Positions 54,290 to 64,000 of a DNA stretch of 64,000 nt are shown here, piece after piece. The DNA is from Eunapius fragilis (taxonomy: Eukaryota; Porifera; Demospongiae; Spongillida; Spongillidae): assembly GCA_963681505.1 (NCBI GenBank), contig OY811975.1:6873490-6937489 (forward strand). The letters run 5' to 3'. A model generated the notes under the pieces. It ran no database searches, was not told where the DNA came from, and saw nothing but the letters and a program-made list of their open reading frames with translations. Position numbers and translations under genes: made by a program. Position 1 is the first letter of the stretch, and the number at the start of each line of letters is the position of its first letter.

Positions 54290-55111
54290 GTCATATGGGG
54301 TTAGCAGCTGCAACTACGAAAATATGTTATTTCACGTATAAGATGCCCAATCTTTACATTTCTTCATTTGAAATTGACTCTATCGCAAGTTATACGAATA
54401 TAACAGAATTAGAAAAAGAATCAGAACCTGGAGAACAACAAGAGGGTGCGCAAGCTACTCTGATTACTCTTATTACGGTACTCTCAAGTCTAACGTCCGA
54501 ATAGCGTGAAACGATTTTTTATCTACTAGTCGCTCTATTTAACTATATTATCTACGCTTTCCGTTCGTCGGGAGCGTCGCCAGTCTACTAACGTCATTCC
54601 TGATTGGACAATTGTCCGAAATATAGAACGAAGTATATAAACCAGAACGTATCTAACCATGAACCAAACCTAACCCAAAACCTAGCCGTCTCATGCGAAG
54701 CGTACCGTCTGCAAACAAAGACAGCCTTATCAGTCCAAGAGATCAAGAAAACTAGGTTTCTGTTTAGCAAATAACATGCGTAGCGGTTCTTGGTAAGCGT
54801 GCATGACAAGGTACCTCGCATGTACTTTTACGAATTCAGTCTTCGTAAACGTGGCTGCTTTCAGAGAATAAATGTTGGGTAAATTCTATTTCTTGTTTCG
54901 ACCTGATAGAACAGTAATTATCACAATAAGTTATAGGCAGCAATCCACGTTAATGTCAGAAATTCAAGCATATATTGTTATTCGTGCATTCTTCAGATTA
55001 CAGCGGTTACACAAGAGATTACTGCTCTTATCGAACGAATGTATATGAATACCCAAATGAAATACATCAGATATAGTACGTGCACATGCATGTATGTACC
55101 CATCAACTTAC

Positions 55112-55299
55112 AAACACCATCGCATGCAGCTTGAAAGAAAAGCAATGATCCTGGCAGTGATATTACTGGCGATGATTCGTCATCTGTACCACTCAACTAA
55201 GCGTCCACACCTTCTCCGTAAGTGTAGAAACGGGACAGTACTCCCGAAGGGAGTACACAGCACTAATAGCAAGCCAAGTGCTGCCGTACAGCGCTCCAT
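55112..55299 (-). pseudogene. NIDO first-exon pseudogene (copy B)
   Basis: Counterpart of 11606-11803. The start codon and signal-peptide sequence are intact, but eight bases (the equivalent of TTGAGCTC) are missing after GTCCCG, shifting the frame. An in-frame AAG of copy A (the Lys in VDAKLSG) is TAG here. The splice donor (GTAAGT) is conserved. No NIDO second exon lies in this copy. Likely dead after duplication. Confidence 0.85.
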
Positions 55300-55349
55300 T
55301 TATACTGTTTCACCTGTGAATACAAATATCAATGGGAAATATATATATA

Positions 55350-58300
55350 TGTTACGACCCGATTTAAAACTCCTGACCCGCTTTAAAACCGGCCGACCCA
55401 ATTTGTTGCGGGTTGACCGGATAAAAAGCCGGTTAACCCGCTTTAAAGCTGAATTATTCAACATTTGCCAGACACGGGTCATTCGGTCGTTTGGTTTTGT
55501 GGCATTAAGAATCCAAATGGACAAAAAAGAAAGAGAAAGAGAATTCACCGCCTATCTTTCAGAGAAGTTTCCTTCCTCCACTCGAGGAACAAGCGGTGTC
55601 TTCCATAAGGATTTCGGAGAAAAGATCATAGGAGCTCTAAAGGATCTTTCATCTGTTGACAAAAACCTGCGCTTTTTCGTAAGGAAGCATAAATTCAAGA
55701 TCCTTAACCTCCCAAGTCTAGGAGCGCACGATGTGTTAGTCGTACCGACTAAACATCAGGTATGTCACTCGCCAGCCAGGTTTGCGTACACGATTACCAA
55801 CTTGTTGTGTAATATAGGCATTGGAAGACAATACAGCTCTTATGGAGAATAGGAGAGTGGCATTTGTTGAAGAGTTCTACGGACTTATCCAGGAAGTGCA
55901 CGAAAAAGAGCTCCTTCATGCTGGTTACAAGAAGACATTTAACAAGGTAACATAAGATTAGAGAATGGTTCGAAAATTTCTAACGTTAATAACGGTTATT
56001 GTGTTTAGTTGCAAAGCATGTATCATGGAATTCCACGAAGCGCAGTTGAAAAATTTGTTTCTATGTGTCCAAGCTGTCAGTTGCGTAAACCACAGGTCTC
56101 TAGTGGTCCACTGAGACCAATAATTGCTCATGGTTTCTTTTGTAGGTTGCAGGTATGTGTTGTTTTACAATTACACAATGCGGACAAATATTGCATTCTT
56201 TTGTAGATTGACTTAATTGATATGCGGCATCTCCCTCATGGAACAAAGAAATGGATTCTCCATTGTGTTCACCATTGGTCAAAATTCAATTTCGCATATG
56301 CTTTGGACAGTAAAACAGCTGAAATGTTGCTGACATTCTAAGAACACACATCTTCCCTTACTTTGGTGTGCCACGGATTTTGCACTCTGACAATGGTCAA
56401 GAGTTTATCAATCAAGTTATTGTAAACTTGCTGAAGGAATGGCATTCTAATATTCAGTTGATCAGTGGTCGTCCAAGACATCCTCAAAGTCAAGGACTAG
56501 TTGAGAGGGCACATCAGACATTGCATAAAAAATTGGCTGCTGAAATTAGCACCAGTGGGATGAAAGCACCACCTTGGAATGAATGGTTGCCTAGGATAAT
56601 ATGTAAGTCAGTCTTTTCATGTCTTGGAAATATATAGCCATTCTAGGGTTTTATAGATGCAATGAATACTCAAGTACATGATGCCACATGAGCATCTCCT
56701 TATGAGCTAGTATTTAGTGAGAGAGCTCGGGCAGTTTTCTTTCCAACAGAACAAAGTTCAATGGTGCTAGAGGAGGACCTAGAAGACGAGGGAATTCAGT
56801 TCAACATGCCCATCAATGATGATGTAACTCCAAAGGAATCACTAGCTGAAAACAGAGTTGATGAACAAATCGAAGCTGAGCATTCCAAATTATATGGTAA
56901 TGAGGTGAGAGAAATGGAAAAAGAAATGAAGGTAGATGTGGCATGTTCAAGGCCTGAAGAATCACAAGTTAATGACCAGGAAGAAGGAGACCAGAAGTTA
57001 AACCTCATGCATAGTAGAAGGCTCATCAAAATGTCTCATGTTGATTCACTGGCCACATCACTGAAGCACAGAAATGTAAGCTGATATGCAACCTTTATTG
57101 CATTTTTGTGACTTTCTGTTGTTGCAGGTTAGAGAAAAAGCTGACATTAAGTACCTAGCGTCTGCCCAGAAAATGGCAGATAGGTATCTTAAAAAAAAGA
57201 ACGTTCAATCTTTCTTGATTGGGGAAAATGTCTCATTGAGAATTCCTCGCATTGATCGTGCTAGTTCGGATCTTTCCCGTTTGCCCTGCACTGTTGTTGA
57301 AATAGTGGGCGATGACCAGACTCTCTATCGTTTGAGGTGCATATCTGATTCATTATTGCATAGTAATATTAATGTTCTTCATTTCTGCAGGTGTCAACAT
57401 GGTGTTCTAAGGGTGTGCTACACTGCAATTGAACTGGAAAGATTTAATGGACACGTGATATGCTCAGCAGATAACTGGAAAGATGAACCTTGCATCTCTT
57501 TAAGAGAGGCAGCAAGGCAACAAGCACCCTGGAACCACTTTGTAAGCAATGCTTGCAAGTGCACTACTGGCTGCATCAATGGAAAATGTCTCTGCGTAAG
57601 GCTTTTTATCAAATGCAGTACATACTGTCATAAGTCCATACCTTGTTGCAACAGCAGGTAAATTTCACATAGTGTTGTGCTTTCGCAGAAAGTGATATAA
57701 CGTATTTTGCAGTCAAGCCTCTAGAATTGACAGTGAAGCTTCAGATCTGAAGGGTCCTCTGCAAGATACATGTACATCTGATTCAGTGGAAAAGTTGCAG
57801 ACAAAAGTTTTGGATGATATAAAAGGTACACAAATGCATGCTTGCAATATTCTGCATGAACAATTGTTGGAATTTCCAAAAATTTGTGTGCCATGTTACA
57901 ATTTACCACCACATATTTGTTCTCAACTACTTTCTTCATGTTTCGTTGCATAAATGCAGACTGCAAAGATCTAAAGGATCAATTCTTTTCCTCAACACTT
58001 TTCAAATTAATGCAATCAGGAAGTAGCATGTACAACAAGGGCTGTGTGGATGAAGATATGGATGTGAGCTATGTGTTTTCTTTGCGCATAATGCCAATAT
58101 GGTCTTACATTTTAGATTTCAAAATACGTTAAAAGTCCAAATGAGTATGGTCTTTTCATCAACCCACATGTCTCTGTTTGGCTTGATTCTCGTTGTTATG
58201 AGAACAAGCCTCCACTTCAGCAAGTGTTTGATTTTGTCATTGTAAATGAGAGTTTACAAGAAGAGTTTGATACCTATGTGGCATCTTTCCCATCAACTGA

Positions 58301-59797
58301 TCATTGTCACTTAGAGCTTGGACCATTGCTCAAGTACTGGAACATGCACATCCGGTCTTTACCTTTATCTATTGTACATATGTTTGATAAGCAATACCTT
58401 CTGCTTCATTACTCTGACTTGGATGATATTTGTGAATGGGTTCTTGCTACAAGAGAGAAGTACATGAATCAGAAAGATGCTGAACTTCTGAACTCACCTC
58501 TGCTTCCAATTGTTCCACAATTTGACAATGCTGCTACTGATGACACAGGATGCTCTGATAAGCTATGGCTTGTGTGTGCTGAGGTGCAATTGTATGAGTC
58601 CGACAGGTAAAGCAGCATTCTGAAAGTAGTATAATGTTAGTGTATCCTGTTGTGTTAATAATAATTTTCTTTTGGCATAGGGCTATTCTTGAAAACGAAG
58701 ATTCCTGGTTGAATGACAGGATTATCAATGCTGCTCAGAATCTCCTCAGAATCAGATATAACACCCCTGGCCTTCAAAACACACTGCTACCAAGTATACA
58801 GCAAAATGAGGTTGTTGGAGGGGAGGATTTTGCATTCTGGAGGAAACCATTGGATAACCATCTCAACTATTGGTTGCTCCGATTCGACTGTCAGTATATA
58901 TGACAGTATTTACTGCACCATTCCAGAATGTACTAAAAAGCAAATATGTGCACTGCTAATGTCATCTGAGGCTTACATCAATCTGTTGTTTGTAAATGTG
59001 GATAAGCAGGCAAACCAAAGCGACTGTGGTTTGTATGCATTAGCTTTTTGCACAGCACTCTGTGCTGGAAATGACCCCCAAAATCTTATGTTCTCTGCAG
59101 GTGATGCAATGAGAGAACATTTGAAGCAGTGCATTAGTAGGCAGAAAATAGAACCATATCCTTGTACAGTTATGGCAAGAAGAAGGAGAGTACGGAAGAT
59201 GGAAAGGATTGAAATCATCTGTTTGTGTCGGAGCATAAAGTTTGGTAAAGTAGTTCAATGTGAAGTTTGCAAGGAAAGAGTGTCTGACAGTGCAACCTAT
59301 TGTTTTGGATAATCCACGCACTCAATGGATATGCAATCTGTGTCAGAACAGTTGAATAGCATCATCACCAGCAATATACAGAGTGTGATTGGAATTATTG
59401 TTGCTTGTATCCACACAATTCTGCTCAGTTCACACTGCACTGTACCAATGCATATTTCATGTAGTACATGCTGATTATGCTGCTTAATTCCATGACATCA
59501 ATCAATCATCCTTGCACCCTTGTACATACATATTCGTACATAAGTCTTAGTTTATAGCGGGTATGCTATTATGCTGCCTAATGCCAGGACAAGACATCAA
59601 TAATCCTCGTACTATTGTGCAAAAATATGGGCACTTATAAGTCTTAATTTATATAGTTTTAAAGCAGGTCGACCGGCTTTAAAGCGAGTTGCAGATTACG
59701 TCTGAAATCGGGTTGACCGGCTTTAAAATCGGTTAACCGGCTTTACAGCGGGCCGACCGGCTTTAAAGCCGGTCGGGTTTTAAATCGGGTCGTAACA
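55350..59797 (+). mobile_element. G3: full-length Ginger-like transposon with integrase, CXC, Ulp1 and PHD modules
   Basis: 4448 bp with ends TGTTACGACCCGATTTAAAAC and its inverse, inserted in the TA tract of duplication copy B. TATA flanks both sides, though the tract makes this weak. The subterminal regions (about 110-140 bp) are arrays of ACCGGCTTTAAAGCCGGT-type palindromes. A multi-exon gene on the plus strand covers most of the interior. Copy A at 11846-11887 is the empty site. Confidence 0.92.
55517..59354 (+). pseudogene. G3 transposase gene (KRBA2/Ginger-like), frameshifted
   Basis: Exons with GT..AG ends: 55517-55759 (MDKKEREREF..., FVRKHKFKILNLPSLG), 55818-55946 and 56009-56152 (HHCC finger ELLHAGYKK..., MYHGIPR..., CPSCQLRK), then the core from about 56206. 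The core has IDLIDM (Asp), RILHSDNGQEF (Asp) and QGLVERAHQTLHKK (Glu). Further: an acidic linker to 57076; VREKADIKYL...; the Cys-rich CKCTTGCINGKCLC...CSTYCHK...CCN (57556-57655), a CXC-like zinc module; a linker (58130-58610); the Ulp1 region (58680-59120) with GNHWITIS (His), SIYDSIY (Asp) and NQSDCGLYALAF (Cys); and a PHD-like end ICLCRS...CEVCKE, then NPRTQWICNLCQNS, stop 59354. Disruptions: a base loss near 56340, a TGA near 56685, and shifts near 58830 and 59278. Each active-site residue is still encoded. Confidence 0.85.
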
Positions 59798-60441
59798 TAT
59801 ATATATGTACGCAAACGCTGATGAAAGACTGTATGACAAAGTTAACTCAGTTTCGTTCCTATACCACACAGAGAACGACTCCTCACGAATCCATCAATCT
59901 GTTGTGTGTATTAAGAATACTCGCAACTATGCAAGGGGTACTCACCTACGCTATTGTATAACTTGACGGAACTACCAACAATAATTAAGTACACATACAT
60001 AAAGAAATTCACACAACTGTATTCTTTTATACTGACATATTGTTTCGTTCGCGTAATTAGATCTTGAATAGCTTCTTGCAATACTCGATAACTGCACGTA
60101 TGATGTACTTAAAATCTCTGGGGGCGGGGGGAGGGCATAACGGATAATTTAAAGTACAATTAACGAACCGAATCAATAGAGACAGAACTCCTCTACAATC
60201 ATTCCAAATTTGAAGCCACATATAAACACTCAGCCGGCCCTGCGCAAAGGGTCAAAAGATGGTGCGGTTAATTACTATTAGGGGCGGATCCTGGAATTTT
60301 AGAATATATGGAGAAATGGCCCATACATCGGCGGTCATCTTGCATTTTATTTCAAATTGAATTCTAAACAAACTTAAAAAAATAATAATTGGTTTGAATT
60401 CGAATTGTATTTTCCAGTGCGTTATAACTAAGCAGCGTTAA

Positions 60442-61675
60442 TCATAGATTGACCAAAAAATTGTGACTTAGAATTGTGACTTAAGTCACAATTTTATAAT
60501 CAAATTCAAACACCTTATATAAACTCTATTCCATTGATGTGGCTGATTGTGTACATAGATTACAAGCGTACAAATTGATGAATATATTTGAATAAATAAT
60601 TGCAAATGAAGTCCTGCACCTGTCTCAATGTTAGCCTATTGTAGGCCATTCAGCATATGCTTAGTTATGCAGCTACTACCATTCTTTGACTTACTCGTCG
60701 TCATCGGTAGGTAGCCGCCCATCGCCAACGGAAGAATCAATTAGTGCAACGTCTGCTTCATCTGGTGAAGTAAAGCTTGGTTCAGCTTGGCCATTCTCTA
60801 CAACTACTAGCGGCTTCAAGCTTCGAGTGGAAAAAGCCTTCGTAGTTGTAACCTGGTCAAAACAAACCATACTTTTTGCTACGTCCGCTTCCCTCCGTGC
60901 CTTTTACAACACCTTGTAGTTCCTTTCGGAAAAGCCTCCCGTACCTTTGTTTCGCTGGCTTATTGCCTAGAACTTTGTCTGCTCCATAAACTACCCGATC
61001 ACCAACAGAGAACCCGACCATCGCTATCGCGTATACCGCGTGCGTATCGTAGGAGAGGCGTGGATGATAACCTTGTTTGCTTTCAGTTTTGACCACACCA
61101 CAAAAAGAACTAAGTAGTTCTATCTGCAAAATATAATTTTACAAGCTTCGACGTTCGATCGAGTGCATAAAACGTCATAGGTACTCGTAGAAAATACTGC
61201 TACTTTACCCGTTCAAAGCTTTGTGACTTAAGTCACAATTTTTTTGATCCTCGATGCGCACTAGAGAATTGGAAGGGAAAACGTTATGCAACTTCTACAC
61301 AACGTGTTTCCAAGCTGTTTAAATGCCATATTATGTAATCACATGCCTCCATCATCATTGTACATATTTTAAAAGCATCCTAATTGATAGAATTCTCTTG
61401 GTGTATTTATTAGAAAAGTATTGTGACTTAAGTCACAATGACGCGGTATTTTACATTTCTTGCGAGATTGCTTACAGAGAGGCCTTTTATTGTCAATGTT
61501 AAGCGCATCCAAGTGTTGAAATAACATACCTAGAGCACACATGCATCCATGTATATGTGGTAAGTTTCAAAAAGTTAGTTTTCAGTTTTTTAATGTGAGA
61601 TTTCCTCATTGAAAAAAATTGTGACTTAAGTCACAATTTTGTGACTTAAGTCACGTACAATTGGTCAGTCTATGA
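60442..61675. mobile_element. TTAA-flanked element with repeated GTGACTTAAGTCAC palindromes
   Basis: TTAA on both sides (60438-60441, 61676-61679) and inverted ends TCATAGA(T/C)TGACCAA fit a piggyBac- or Kolobok-type insertion. The 14-bp palindrome GTGACTTAAGTCAC occurs near 60477, 61223, 61424, 61620 and 61641, with a partial copy at 60464. It is subterminal at both ends as well as internal. 1234 bp. Confidence 0.8.
60686..61129 (-). pseudogene. Unidentified coding remnant inside the TTAA element
   Basis: The minus-strand frame 61129-60857 reads FSVGDRVVYGADKVLGNKPA, KQRYGRLFRKELQGVVKG and RSKKYGLF. After a stop or shift near 60860 it continues as VTTTKAFSTRSLKPLVVVEN and DEADVALIDSSVGDGRLPTDDDE (in two blocks) to about 60692. 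It looks like a chromo/Tudor-like or DNA-binding linker fragment with an acidic end, but I do not recognise the family. Too short for a transposase. Confidence 0.35.
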
Positions 61676-62187
61676 TTAATCAAGACAAACATTTAATTAC
61701 TATTCAACACTGCCGTTAGCTTCAATAACTACAATAAGCAGCATTTCATTAAAAAACTCATATCCACTTTGATATGATTTCGTACTCGCATGCACCTCAG
61801 CCCCAACCCATCCGACGAGGGGTGGATGAGCATCAATTAGCACATAGGCGACCAACCACAATTTTGTGAAGGTGAGTTATGTACAATTGCGGATTGTGAC
61901 TAAGTGCAGAATGGCATATTGTTACTGTTACAGTGGCGGATATTCAAAATCATTTAGGCTATAGGAGTATCCACTTTCTTACCAGAAATGTTGAAAAGAT
62001 TTGAGCTAGTGATATGGTTTAAATAGCCTTTTATATTTTCCGATTTTGGGAGGGGGAGAGGCTTTATAGCGGTAATTTTACGGCAAGACGTGCCCACATT
62101 GTTGAATACGCCCAGTTTTTGGGATCGAAAGTTGGTGCCTAAAGCCGTACCAACCGCACCATGTGCACCGGGCCTGCACTCCTACAG

Positions 62188-62349
62188 GTGTATATGATTT
62201 TTAACCCTAGCACCGAAGAATATGTGGTTCCGCAAATGGTCCCCCCCCCACGACCACCGGTGGTTGTCGCAGGCGGTATCCCTCTGCCTCAATACTTAGG
62301 TAGTACCTCTGTTCACATAAAATACACAAATAGTTCAGCAGCTATCTGA
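62188..62349 (+). CDS. Possible exon of an unknown protein (Pro-rich), copy B
   Basis: After a possible acceptor CTCCTACAG the frame reads VYMIFNPSTEEYVVPQMVPP, PRPPVVVAGGIPLPQYLG and STSVHIKYTNSSAAI-stop. A GT (TTAG/GTAGTA) after YLG could also be a donor. The same place in copy A (about 12345-12460) is homologous, but indels destroy the frame after NP. Composition (proline, valine, NPxxEEY) looks protein-like, yet no family was recognised, and the acceptor coincides with the target-duplication edge of the inserted element. Weak. Confidence 0.22.
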   Translation: MYMIFNPSTEEYVVPQMVPPPRPPVVVAGGIPLPQYLGSTSVHIKYTNSSAAI

Positions 62350-62586
62350 GGCTACCTCATCTTGTAATGAAACGTATATTTTGGCTTGCCCCTATAGAAT
62401 CTAGCTCTGTGAAGTAAGAAGCGTTATATGTATGCATGGCATATGGAAAAATGTAACTGCATTGCATTTTCTTGACTCATCAATGAGTTATTGACATACA
62501 TGCAGTTAAAGCGTTTAAATTCACTGGAAAAATGATACATGTATTAATATGTTCCATACCATTAGTGTTTATTTTGCAAAGAGAAC

Positions 62587-62638
<52 letters not shown>
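62587..62638. repeat. (GT)n microsatellite
   Basis: GT run with one TTT interruption; absent or much shorter at the equivalent place in copy A (about 12800). Confidence 0.95.
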
Positions 62639-62642
<4 letters not shown>

Positions 62643-62879
62643 AGTAATGGTACATTTGCAGGATTGGGCACATAGCCTATACAGAAATAGAGAGAATTCT
62701 TTTACCTGCCACCACTGAAACAAAAGTTGGTCATTATGAAATGCAATTAATTAATTGATGTTGACATCATATATGTCACAACAGGATTCTGATTACTTGA
62801 GTAAGTCACAGCTCATGGTGGATTATATGAAAGAAAACTATTGGCAGTCTCTCAAATCTTGGGCCAATCACAGTAAAAA

Positions 62880-62965
62880 TTGATTGATGCATGTCACTAG
62901 AAATTGAGAATAGGCTCTTGATATCTCAATACTCGATTGTCAATTTCTAATGACATGCATCAATC
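62880..62965. repeat. Hairpin, copy B
   Basis: Counterpart of 13069-13160, with weaker pairing (TTGATGCATGTCA...TGACATGCATCAA). Confidence 0.75.
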
Positions 62966-64000
62966 AGAATTTGCTGAGCTGAAGCAGAAATCATTGCAGC
63001 AGCATGACGCATGCTTGAAACATTACTTACATTTGCTCAGTATGCATGCACGGATCAAGCTACGAGTAGCTCAGGTTAGAATCAAAGCAGAATTCCTTTG
63101 TGTTCACAAGCATGAAGCAATTTATAAATACATATATATAGCCATGAACAACTACTTCGAGCCTGTAATTTACTTGTGCCTGAAAAATACGTGAGGTCAC
63201 CAAGCGCAGTAACTATATAGTTTTGAAAGTCTATATTGCATGTTATACAACCATGTACCGCTTTGCTGCAAGTTGTCAACCTGACATTGTTCTACGTGGA
63301 TTGGAATGCAGCATACATGATTAATTATGCGGATATAAATGTCACAGTACAGTGCTTGTGAAAAGCAGTAGCTCACCGTTGGTGCCCCCACCCCCCCCCC
63401 CCCCCCTGACAACTTACGGCACCGCAAGTGCTCCGGGCTGAGGGACCACCCACGCCACCGTCACCGTAGGCAGTCCACACTGACCACTTGCGGTGCCGTA
63501 TTATAAGTGGTAAGTGGTCAGAGAGGACCATTATTAGGGGGGCCGGTTGTGGCTAGACACGCTAGGTATCGGGCATCGTAACGTCGCATGACAATGAATT
63601 CCAATTATGTATATTTTATTATCACAATATAAAAATCGTTATGATGAAAAACGCTCAATATTTGAGCCGGTAGGAGTAATTTTAAATCATTTTTCCTCAT
63701 GGAGGAGATGTTAGGGACATAAGTATCTCCCAATGGCCTTGGAAACCATAAGGCTCGATAACATTCAAATCAGGTTTATACTTATTGTTGCGCAAGGTAT
63801 ATTATATAATAGGTTAGAGCTGTTTGCTACGAGAAAGGACTTAAGATGCAATAAAATTTTCCAGGAAGCAGTGATGATTCAATGTTTACATGTTGGTTCC
63901 ACGAATCAATTTTGGTACGGAGCGATATTAATTATCTTTCGCTGAAACAGCACTGTTGTCCCATCGGATAAATTTTTTCTAGAAATAGGTCCACTGATAA

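Larger units (their letters stand above)
60232..62176. mobile_element. 1.9-kb DNA element in duplication copy B
   Basis: Absent from copy A at about 12335, where AACACTCGTACAGG is continuous. CACTC is repeated at both borders (60227-60231, 62177-62181). The edges are imperfect inverted repeats: AGCCGGCCCTG...GGTGCGGTTAAT..CTATTAGG on the left against CAGGCCCGGTG...GGTGCGGTTGGTACGGCTTTAGG on the right. Most of its interior is another element (60442-61675). No transposase of its own was seen. Confidence 0.75.
54290..64000. repeat. Segmental duplication, copy B (continues past the window)
   Basis: Homologous to 10779-14213, interrupted by G3 (55350-59797) and by a 1.9-kb element (60232-62176). 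The left edge directly abuts X copy 3. Confidence 0.9.

Overview
This window looks like repeat-rich nuclear DNA from an invertebrate animal. The supports are an extracellular NIDO-domain exon pair, short introns of roughly 35-60 bp with GT..AG ends, Ty3/gypsy elements whose primer-binding sites match animal-type tRNA-Leu and tRNA-Ser 3' ends, and Ginger/KRBA2-like integrase transposons. A sponge or another early-branching metazoan is my best guess, but this is inference. I saw no prokaryotic operons, rRNA or tRNA genes, or CRISPR arrays. Similarities, repeat borders and primer matches were judged by eye and from memory of the families.

Layout. 1-14.2 kb: a minus-strand gene whose first exon (11606-11803, signal peptide plus NIDO start) joins in phase to a second NIDO exon (887-1165). 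The roughly 10.4-kb intron holds a long inverted-repeat (foldback) element, 4057-10616, which itself carries a nearly complete Ty3/gypsy element (Gypsy-1, 4401-9406). 14.2-18.2 kb: little coding DNA, apart from a 1.6-kb inverted-repeat element carrying the C-terminal zinc-knuckle/nuclease part of a retroelement protein. 18.9-20.1 kb: remnants of an unidentified Cys-rich gene. 21.1-28.4 kb: decayed minus-strand Gypsy-3, with a 2.5-kb DNA transposon nested in its integrase. 28.7-30.1 kb: first copy of a composite repeat, 'X' (hairpin at one end, ~285-bp palindrome at the other). 31.1-36.8 kb: a second copy of the 19.8-21.1 kb segment, opened by a Ginger-like element (G1) and by Gypsy-2. 37.0-41.1 kb: two hAT-like elements, the second inside X copy 2. 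41.5-51.5 kb: Gypsy-4, also inside X copy 2, carrying a Ginger-like element (G2) and a 966-bp miniature LTR element. 52.9-54.3 kb: X copy 3. 54.3-64 kb: a second copy of the 10.8-14.2 kb segment, containing a pseudogene of the NIDO first exon, a full-length but broken Ginger-like element (G3), and a 1.9-kb element with a TTAA-flanked element inside it.

How the parts fit. The window is largely a stack of insertions. Because several host segments occur twice or three times, the sister copy often preserves the empty site. This gives direct evidence for borders and target duplications: CATG for Gypsy-1, GATC for G1, GCCTG for Gypsy-2, ACAGG for the miniature LTR element, AATCATCG for the 2.5-kb element, TTAA for the nested small element. 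The most interesting protein system is the Ginger-like group: integrase transposons that also encode a SUMO-protease-like (Ulp1) domain and a PHD finger, and in G3 a CXC-like Cys-rich domain. No autonomous element in the window is fully intact. Gypsy-1 is closest, with about three frame changes.
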